Shown piece by piece: positions 56,674 through 64,000 of a DNA stretch of 64,000 nt. Source of the stretch: CAJQHK01 sp038142525 (GTDB lineage Bacteria; Pseudomonadota; Alphaproteobacteria; Rickettsiales; UBA1997); the NCBI GenBank assembly GCA_038142525.1, contig JAYQKE010000006.1, forward strand, positions 90,396-154,395. The letters are read 5' to 3'. A program made the translations under genes and the position numbers. The notes beneath the pieces are model-generated. The model was not told the origin of the DNA, ran no database searches, and saw nothing but the letters and a program-made list of their open reading frames with translations. Position 1 is the stretch's first letter. Each line of letters opens with the position of its first letter.

Positions 56674-58192
56674 ATGTCTCCTACTGGTACCTTATTAAAG
56701 TTAAGCCCATCATTATCTAAGGATGATGATGTAAAAACAAAATCACTTAATTTTTTAACAAAAGTTGAAAATTTTTTTCGTTCATTTGGGTCAGTAAATG
56801 GTCAAGATTTTTATAATTTAACCTCTGCAGAAACTCCAGCCTTTGTTGCAACTAAAGAAGAAGAATTAACAACTGAAAAAGTAATTGGTGATATAAAACC
56901 ACAACAGTTAGCAAGATATAGCAATACATTATCTCCAGAATTATTAGAAAAATTGTTAGAATATTCTACAAAAATTACAGGAAAAGGTTATCATCAAGAT
57001 GATGGTAAATCTTCCGATAGTTCTTCCTTGTCAGTGAATGTTGAATTATCAAATACTATGTTTAATTTATTATCTGGTATTTATAGTGAGTTAGGACTAT
57101 GTCGAGGAAAAGGAGGTAGTGGTAAATTATTATTATTAAAGCCCTGTTTTGGATATTATGCTAGTCATGCTGAAAAAAATGGTGTTGATATAGAATTTTT
57201 GGAAACAGAAAATGGCATTATAGATCCAGAAAAGCTAGATAATATATTAAAAGAAAATGCTGATATTAAGGCATTTTTATTTAATTATCCTAATAATCCA
57301 TGTGGTACATTATTGACTAAAGATAATGCGGAAGCTATTGCTAAAATATTATCACGACATAAGTATGTTACAATCATATCGGATGATATATTTTTTCCTG
57401 TCTGTTACGATGGTGAAAATAGTTATCACTTATCTCAATGTAAAAACGAATATCCAGATATCACAAAAAATATGATATTATTAAATGGTCTTTCAAAAAT
57501 TGGAGCCATAGCTGGATTAGGCATAAGTTGGGCGATAATTCCTAAAAATATGTTTCCAGAATCTTCAGAAGAATTGGAGGTTTCAAATCTATAAATTAGA
57601 TAATTGGTTTTTCAGAGGTTCCTAAAGATAATGCGGGGTCCAGTCGTTTTTTGGCCATATTCCTAATCTATTATGTCAGCAAGTAGCATATCAATTTTTG
57701 ACAAGTCCAAAATTACAGACATTCATTGGTGCTCAGATGCAGCATTATAGAGAAAATTTAGAAGATCTTAAAAAAGATAAGCCTCATTGTATTAAGTTAG
57801 TAACAGAGCCTAAAGGAACAAATGTTTGTTTATTAGATTTTAGTGGATTAAAAGATTTATCTTATAAAGATAAAAATACTGAGATAGTTAAAACTTTGAA
57901 AACAGATTTGGATGTTGCAGAATTTTTATTTTATTATGCTGGTATTGCTTTAGTACCTGGAAATTTATTTTTTATTGATGAAAATAAAATGCAATTAAGA
58001 ATTACTTTGTCAATGCAACCAAATGAGTTAAAAAAATGTTTTGGTAAATTTGATTCATTAATTAGTAAGCTTGGTCGTGAGAGTGAAAATCTTGAAGTCA
58101 TTGAAAGATTGATAGAAGATAAGCCATCCCCATCTCTTAGAGCTCCTGCTGTAAGCCTACCTGATGACGGGATTACACGAATGGCTAGCTAA
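56674..58192 (+). pseudogene. PLP-dependent aminotransferase (class I/II, fold type I), disrupted
   Basis: The first part (56674-57580) has an unusual 60-residue N-terminal extension, then FNYPNNPCGTLLT (the NxPxNPxG segment), SDDIFFPVCYD and LNGLSKIGAIAGLGISWAI with the PLP lysine. At 57581-57622 lies a 42-base IS-A left end. The second part (57632-58192, different frame) continues QQVAYQFLTSPKLQTFIGAQ to a typical C-terminal domain (LRITLSMQPNEL). Some codons are lost at the junction. Not a simple homopolymer shift: a true disruption. The reaction is unknown. Confidence 0.8.
57581..57622 (-). mobile_element. IS-A left-end remnant inside the aminotransferase gene
   Basis: TTTCAAATCTATAAATTAGA and onward to CAGAGGTTCC equals the left terminus of IS-A (compare 34459-34500), but only 42 bases remain. 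Marks an old insertion followed by deletion of nearly the whole element. Confidence 0.85.
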
Positions 58193-58201
58193 TTTAGTCT
58201 T

Positions 58202-59472
58202 TTATATCAAACTAGCAACCACCTTCCAGCTATCATATTTTTTTAATAGATTTTTGGCAACTTCTTCTGATTCCTTACTAAAATTTTCTGCTAAAATTTT
58301 ATTTTCTAAATTTTGTAAAAATTTCTTTTCCTTTAAAAATTTATATTCCTTATCGCTGATAAAATTTTCTTTTTTTAAAATTGATTTAGTCATTCTTTCA
58401 ATTTGATGAATTCTTCTTTTTCCCTAAAGGAAAGGAATGAAATTGCCTTACCAGTTTTTCCTGCTCTACCGGTTCTACCAATTCTATGAATATAAGTTTC
58501 TAAATCATCTGGTAGTGAAAAATTAATTACATAATTTAATGATTCAATGTCAATGCCCCTAGCTGCAACATCAGTTGCCACTAAAATTTGAATTTTCTTG
58601 CCTCTAAATTTATTGATAGTTTTTTCACGAATATTTTGAGAAAAATCACCATGAACACCTTCAGCCTTATAATTATGATTTTGTAATTTTTGTACTAGAT
58701 CATCAACATCTCTTTTGGTACGACAGAAAATTATAGCATAAAAATTATCATAAATATCGGCAATTTTTTTTAATTGATCAAATTTTTCTTGCTGTTTTAA
58801 GATAAAATATGACTGTTCAATAAGTAATTTTTGATTATCCTTCTTTTTGACCTCAATAAATAATTGGTCATTCATATATTTTTTAGATAAATTCTTAATT
58901 CTGTGGGGTAGGGTAGCGGAAAAAAGGAAAATTCTTTTATCTTTATTAGAAGATTTAAGGATAAATTCAATATCTTCAATAAAACCCATATTTAGCATTT
59001 CATCAGCTTCATCAAGAACTAAATATTTAACATCATGAAGTTTAATAGCTCCCCTTTTAATATTGTCAATTATTCTGCCGGGTGTCCCAACTATTATATC
59101 CAAACCTTTTGCAAGAATTTTATTTTGTTTAGTAATTGATTGACCACCATAAATTGCAGCAATATGAATATTCCTTTCTGATTTATAAGAGTCCAATTCA
59201 CCTGCAACTTGAATTGCCAATTCTCTAGTTGGGGTTAAAATAATTGCTGTGATTGATTTTTGATTTTTATCAATTCTATCAATAATTGGCAGGCCAAAAG
59301 CGACTGTTTTACCGGTTCCTGTACTAGCGATGGCTAAAATATCTTGATCGCCATTTAAAATGGCAGGAATTGCCTTTTGTTGAATTTCAGTTGGATTAAG
59401 AAAATTTTTCTTTTCTATTTGGTCAATTATATTTTGAGCAAGGCCTAGCTCGTTAAATTTTATATTACTCAT
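58202..59472 (-). pseudogene. DEAD-box RNA helicase, one frameshift
   Basis: Motifs in order: IQQKAIPAIL (Q), ASTGTGKT (I), PTRELAIQ (Ia), VLDEADEML (II), FSATLP (III), ILVATDVAARGID (V), YIHRIGRTGRAG (VI). The frame stops at 58390 after EEFIKLKE; one base in the T run 58402-58404 restores IERMTKSILKKENFIS and a short C-terminal tail to 58202. About 423 residues, RhlE/CsdA-like, probably for cold-stress RNA or ribosome assembly. A hairpin lies upstream of the start. Confidence 0.88.
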
Positions 59473-59481
59473 CTTTATTTA

Positions 59482-59508
59482 TTGAGGTTAAATTCTGCAA
59501 AACCTCAA
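59482..59508. promoter_or_regulatory. Hairpin in the helicase leader
   Basis: TTGAGGTT (59482-59489) and AACCTCAA (59501-59508) pair across 11 bases, 10 bases upstream of the helicase ATG on the minus strand. It would form in the 5' leader RNA. Function unknown; DEAD helicases are often controlled by their leaders. Confidence 0.4.
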
Positions 59509-59569
59509 TCATCATCAAGTTTTCACCAAGAAGAGAGTAAGGTAAGTTATATAAACTACAACAATTAAT

Positions 59570-60808
59570 TTATTCTTCTGATCTTGGATCCATATTAAAT
59601 AAAGCTGAAGTTTGTTTTGGTGTGGCAATAAAGTGATCTGAAGTTGCCTTTGGAATCTTCTTACCATTTCTAAATTCATTAAAGGCAATTATAAATATAG
59701 TAAAATTTATTGTAATAATTAACCAAAATAATCCAGGAGCATCCAAAATAAATATAAAAATTGCGACTAATAATGGTCCAAAAATAGAGCCAACACCATT
59801 AATCATCAAAAGGGCTGAGCTAGCTTTTACAAATGATACTGATTTTAAGAAATCATTAGATAGTGATATAAATAAGGAATATAAAGGGTAAGAAAAACCA
59901 CCAAAAATAAGAGCTAATAATAAAATATTATAGCCAAAATCTATTTTTAATATATTGACTGATATCACGATAGCAAGACAGATAAATATTGTGATAATGG
60001 AGCAAATCAGAATGCTAATTCTGCGGTCAAATTTGTCAGAAATATATCCTATTGGCCATTGAAAAAATAAGCCGCCAATTAAGGTAATGGCAAAAAGAAA
60101 GCGAAGATCTTCAACAACGAAACCAGCTTTTAACATATATATTGCACCAAATGACCAAAAAGCACTAGCAGAAATTGCATTTGCTAAAATACCAATAATT
60201 GATAGGGGTGAATTTTTATATAATTTTTTAATTGATAAGGTCTCTTGATCTTGATATTCTGGTCGCCTTACCTTGCTTAAAATTAAAGGTACTATAGAAA
60301 TCGAAGCCAAAATTGAAACAATAGCAAATAATGTAAATGTTTCAACTAATTCTCGATTCAATAAAATTTGACCCAAAAATAATCCAGAAAAATTAACAAT
60401 CATGTAAATTGATAAAATTCTGCCCCGATTTTCTTTTCCAGAAAGACTATTAAGCCAACTTTCAATTACTACATAGGCTCCTGCGATACAAATACCATAA
60501 ATTAATCGTAAAATAATCCAGATAATAGGGTTAATTACTAAAGCATGAATTAATGAAATAGTTGAAATTATTGAAATTAAAGCGACAAAAGTACGAACTG
60601 GACCGACTTTATGAATATATTCACTTCCGATTCTTACCCCAATGATAAATCCAAGAAAATAAAATGAATTCATAATGCCGATGGTAATTTCGCTATAATT
60701 TTCAATTAAACTTCTAATATTTAATAGATTATTATTAAGGCCATGGCCAATCGACAAGATTCCAAAACTAACAAGTAATGATAATATAGAATTGATTGTT
60801 GAAAACAT
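59570..60808 (-). CDS. MFS transporter
   Basis: 412 residues, intact, twelve predicted membrane helices in two groups of six with a loop near residues 185-210. The signature between helices 2 and 3 is GSEYIHKVGPVRTF, and GYISDKFDRR repeats the pattern in the second half. YVVIESWLNSLSGKENRGRILSIYMI resembles the YcaD-type group. Substrate unknown. Rickettsiales use many MFS proteins to import host metabolites. Confidence 0.85.
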   Translation of the reverse strand: MFSTINSILSLLVSFGILSIGHGLNNNLLNIRSLIENYSEITIGIMNSFYFLGFIIGVRIGSEYIHKVGPVRTFVALISIISTISLIHALVINPIIWIILRLIYGICIAGAYVVIESWLNSLSGKENRGRILSIYMIVNFSGLFLGQILLNRELVETFTLFAIVSILASISIVPLILSKVRRPEYQDQETLSIKKLYKNSPLSIIGILANAISASAFWSFGAIYMLKAGFVVEDLRFLFAITLIGGLFFQWPIGYISDKFDRRISILICSIITIFICLAIVISVNILKIDFGYNILLLALIFGGFSYPLYSLFISLSNDFLKSVSFVKASSALLMINGVGSIFGPLLVAIFIFILDAPGLFWLIITINFTIFIIAFNEFRNGKKIPKATSDHFIATPKQTSALFNMDPRSEE

Positions 60809-60914
60809 AAAAAAATTAATATTAACTAATTTTATAAAAGGACTGTCCGAAATCTTTTTCTTTATTTTTAACCTAGATTCAAGACAGCCTCATAAAGTAT
60901 TTTAATAATATTGT

Positions 60915-61662
60915 ATGTTAAATAGTCATCAAAAAGAACTTTATCTAAGAAATATAATTGTACCAGAAATTACAGAAAAAGGCCAGGAAAAATTGTTAGA
61001 ATCAAAAATTTTAATAATTGGTGCTGGCGGTCTGGGATCTTCTGCTATTTATTATTTAGCTGACTGGCGTTGGTCATATTGGAATTATTGATAATGATAA
61101 GGTGGAATTATCAAATTTACAGAGACAAATTATTCATAATTCTTCTGATATTGGCACATTAAAATGTCAGAGCGCTAAAGAAAAAATAACTCAATTAAAT
61201 CCTGATCTTAGAATTGATATATTTCCAATTCGCGTTGATGAAAATAACTTAAAAGATTTAGTACAAAATTATGATTTTATTTTAGATTGTACCGATAATT
61301 TTCCAACCCGTTTTATTATTAATAAAATTTGCTTTTTAGAAAAAAAACCTCTGATTTTTTTTGCTGTTAAGCAATTTTCTTGTCATATTTCAGTTTTTAA
61401 ATCTTATTTAGATCAAAATCCTTGCTATAATTGCTTTAACAATAATATTTATGATAATTCATTTTCTTTGCCTCTTAAAGAGAAGGGTATTTTAGGATCT
61501 GTAGCTGGTATTGGCGGTACTATGCAAGCAACTCAAACCATTAAGGAAATTCTTAATATTGGAGATAGTCTAATTGGTAAAATGCTGATTTTTGATTTTT
61601 TACAAAATAAATCTAAAATAATAAATTTGAAGAAAAATCCAAATTGTAAAATTTGCTCATAA
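60915..61662 (+). pseudogene. MoeB/ThiF/HesA-type E1-like adenylyltransferase, one frameshift
   Basis: From ATG 60915 MLNSHQKELYLRNIIVPEITEKGQEKL leads to the nucleotide loop LIIGAGGLGSSAIYYL. The frame then breaks at about 61059-61068 and continues GHIGIIDNDKVELSNLQRQIIH, with LDCTDNFPTRFIIN and a Cys4 zinc site (CYNC, CKIC). About 249 residues restored. Members adenylate the C-terminus of ubiquitin-like sulfur carriers (MoaD, ThiS). No moa or thi genes lie nearby, so the partner is unknown. Confidence 0.82.
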
Positions 61663-63308
61663 ATGAAAAATAAAAAATATAATCTTCTATCATTATTACC
61701 TTATTTAAAGGATTACAAAGGATCTATTTTTATTGTTTTCATTACTTTAATCATTACTTCTAATGCGGTTCTGATTCTTGGCAAAATGATTAAATATTTT
61801 GTTGATCTTGGATTTACTGCTCAAAATTTTGACAATTTAACTAAATTATCAATCATATCACTTTTAATTATAGTTTCTTTGGCAATCGCTGGTTATTTTC
61901 GTTCTTTTTTAATAAATTCAGTAGCTCAAAAAATAGTTTTTAAGATTAGAAAACAAATATATTCTCATATCATTAATATTTCCCCAGAATTTTTTGAAGA
62001 TAATAAAATTGGCGATATCATATCAAGAATGACCAATGATATTAATCTTTTATATAATATTATCAGTAATGTTATCTCCTTTTTTATTCGAAATCTTATA
62101 ATTTTTATTGGTGGTTTAATATTTCTATTTGCTATTAATTATGAATTAACATTAGTTATTTTTGCAGTCATTATCTTAGCCATTTTTCCAATTTTATTTT
62201 TAGCCAAGAAAATTAAATTTTTTGCTGATATTGAAGCTAAGGATTTGTCAATTTGCACCTCTCACATTGAAGAAACAACTAATTTTATCAAAGTGATTCA
62301 GGCTTTTTAGGGCAAAAAAAAGAAATTGATGATTTTGATCAAAAAATAACAAAAACTTTAGACGCTTCTATTGCTAAAATTAAAATCAGATCTCTTTTAA
62401 TATCTTTAATTATTATATCTGCTTTTTCTACTGTAATTTTAATATTATGGCTTGGTTCAAATAAGGTAATTTCTGGTCAAATGACTTCTGGCGATCTTTC
62501 TTCTTTTATATTTTACGCTCTAATAGTTGCTACTTCTGCCACTGGTATTTCTCGTATTTTAGGCCAATTAAATATAGCTTCTGTTGCTTGTAATCGTTTA
62601 TTTGAAATTTTAGATTTAAAATCAAAAATAATTGATCCAAAAAATCCTAAAAAACTCAAAAATCCTAAAAAGATTAATATCAAATTTGATAATGTTAGTT
62701 TTTCTTATCCCAAAAATCCTGATAAATTAATTCTCAAAAATTTTAATCTTGAGATTAATCATGGTCAAAAAATTGTTATTATTGGTAAAAGCGGTATTGG
62801 CAAAAGTTCTATTTTTGAGATATTATTAAGATTTTATAATATTTTGGAAGGGAAAGTTATTATTAATGAGCAAAATATTGCAGAAATTTCCTTATCTGAT
62901 TTAAGATCTTTATTTTCTTATATTTCTCAAGATGCTATTATTTTTTCTGGTACTATTTGGGATAATATTTCCTATGGTAATGATAATATTACCAAAAAAG
63001 ATGTTAAAAAATTTCTAAAGAATGAATTATTTAATTTTATTGATAAATTACCAGAAGATTTAGATTATTTTGTTGGTGAAAAGGGTGTTATGCTTTCTGG
63101 CGGCGAGAGACAAAGAATTGCAATTCTGAGAGCCTTATTAAAAAAATCTCCAATTTTGTTAATTGATGAATTTACTTCGGCGCTTGATAAGAAAAATGAC
63201 AGATTAACTCATAATCTATTAAAAGAAATTGCCAAAGATAAAATAATTATTAATATCACTCATAAGAAAATAAATGAGGAAGAGTATGATAAAATTATAA
63301 AATTATGA
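61663..63308 (+). pseudogene. ABC exporter (MsbA-like half transporter), one frameshift
   Basis: N-terminal six-helix domain in the first frame to VIQAF. The five-T run 62304-62308 is one T short; LGQKKEIDDFDQ continues. The nucleotide-binding domain has IIGKSGIGKSS (Walker A), MLSGGERQRIAILRALL (signature) and PILLIDEFTSALD (Walker B). About 549 residues restored. It resembles lipid or drug exporters of the MsbA group. The start adjoins the moeB/thiF stop and the stop overlaps the queD start (ATGA). Confidence 0.88.
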
Positions 63309-63734
63309 TAAATTGCACTAGAAGAATTGAGTTTGATCTGACCCATAGAGTTATGAATCATGAAAGTAAATGTAAAATCTTCGCATGGTCATCGTTATGT
63401 TTTAGAAATTACTTTTAGCTCTGAAAGATTAGATAATTTGGGTCGGGTGGTAGATTTTGGCGTAATTAAAGATATTTTAGGAAATTGGATTGATAAAAAT
63501 TGGGATCATAACACTATTTTAAATATTAAAGATAAGGAATTGGGAGATTATATTGTAAAAATTACCAAACAAAAAATTTATTATCTAGAAAATAACCCAA
63601 CAGCCGAAAATATGGCGGATTATTTATTTCATAAAATTTGCCCCGAATTATTTCAAGATTATAATATATCTATTCAGCAGATAAAACTATTTGAAACGCC
63701 AAATTGCTCAGCAGAAGTTAGTATAGACAACTAA
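63305..63734 (+). pseudogene. queD: 6-carboxytetrahydropterin synthase QueD/PTPS family, one frameshift
   Basis: ATG 63305 overlaps the exporter stop. The frame INCTRRIEFDLTHRVMNHESKC has the first zinc His, a second His and the catalytic Cys. The four-A run 63374-63377 has one base too many; KSSHGHRYVLEITF then supplies the HGH zinc ligands, and VVDFGVIKDILGNW and DHNTIL follow. About 143 residues. QueD makes a queuosine precursor; other que genes are absent here. In Rickettsiales a PTPS paralogue may serve folate synthesis instead. Confidence 0.85.
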
Positions 63735-64000
63735 ATTAAGCTTGCATTTTCTCTTATTCCAAGCAACATTTCGAGTAACTCTCTTTTATCGCTGTATTTA
63801 TTTCTCCACTTCCTGTACCAATACTTGATTTGAGACCATTTCTTTTCAATTGGGTTAAGATCTGGTGAATAAGCTGGAAGATAAAGTAATGTGATATTGA
63901 ATTTCTTTGCTATGTCTGCAATGTTTTCAATATTTTTATCAGCAATTTCTGCCTTTGAGTCATGATGAAATTTGGCGTTATCAAGTACCAGATAAGATCC
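63731..64000 (-). mobile_element. IS630-family transposase, C-terminal part (cut by window end)
   Basis: Minus-strand open frame from the window edge to TAG at 63731-63733: YLVLDNAKFHHD (second catalytic Asp), then LLYLPAYSPDLNPIEKKWSQIK, the hallmark of IS630/DDE_3 transposases with the last acidic residue, and a basic helical end. The 3' end overlaps the queD stop by 2 bases. The N-terminus lies beyond the window. Confidence 0.92.

Noticed and set aside
60840..60905. AAAGGACTGTCCGAAA near the moeB/thiF start as a transposon end
   Set aside because: No matching inverted end or target duplication was found nearby.
1..64000. CRISPR arrays, rRNA genes, tmRNA, prophage modules, type IV secretion genes
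   Set aside because: I looked for regularly spaced repeats, rRNA signatures and typical gene sets and found none.

Overview
The window is AT-rich throughout and reads as the chromosome of an obligately intracellular alphaproteobacterium, most likely a member of the Rickettsiales. Reasons: a retropepsin-like protease of the rickettsial APRc type, an AmiD-type amidase, IalB, DoxX, Coq7, an NDUFS4-like complex I subunit, GapR, the lspA/BamF-like pair, very short intergenic spacers, and many insertion sequences. I cannot name genus or species from the sequence alone.

Layout. 1-2.5 kb: a MidA-type methyltransferase (cut by the window edge) facing a division cluster mraZ-rsmH-ftsL. 2.5-7.8 kb: an accessory island with an hsdM remnant, a class III Fic gene, two copies of a 120-bp repeat that carries a copy of the tRNA-Gln 3' end, one IS5-type element nested in another, a RelE/ParE toxin-antitoxin pair, and the tRNA-Gln gene. 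7.9-13.2 kb: a lipoprotein, a beta-oxidation alpha subunit, coq7 and glyS. 13.3-20 kb: a long leftward envelope/redox operon dsbD-ialB-doxX-xseB-aspartic protease-aas-hisZ. 20-28 kb: a zinc-finger protein, purA and a glycosyltransferase, then a leftward holB-hpt-ABC ATPase operon, then rdgB and thrS. 28.6-34.5 kb: a nest of at least four mobile-element fragments or copies. 34.6-39.4 kb: leftward rseP-gapR-gltX-ftsB-dnaG. 39.6-44.7 kb: an LptM-like lipoprotein, a complete IS1-type element, lspA, a BamF-like lipoprotein, recF-dnaN, atpB. 44.7-53.6 kb: addB, trpS, an MNT/HEPN pair, amidase, NDUFS4, tRNA-Leu, tatB-like, smpB, rpiB, a nucleotidyltransferase and metK. 53.6-64 kb: a soluble histidine kinase, a LysR regulator, a formyltransferase, a broken aminotransferase, a DEAD helicase, an MFS transporter, moeB/thiF, an ABC exporter, queD and a partial IS630 transposase.

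The most striking property is that about twenty otherwise normal genes, including essential ones (dnaG, dnaN, glyS, gltX, thrS, trpS, lspA), are split by one-base indels. Most of these lie in short homopolymer runs, and the reading frame resumes perfectly on the other side. Either the assembly keeps homopolymer errors, or the genome really carries such indels and tolerates them, for example by transcriptional slippage. I annotate each as one gene with the shift marked. The second theme is mobile DNA: IS-A (an IS5-type element) has three substantial copies and several end fragments, and short palindromes sharing its terminal bases are scattered between genes.

No rRNA, CRISPR array, prophage or large secretion system is visible. 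The accessory candidates with most biological interest are the stand-alone class III Fic, the MNT/HEPN pair, the RelE/ParE pair with its palindromic operator, the Aas protein lacking its acyltransferase histidine, and the IS1-type element with an A8C slip site.
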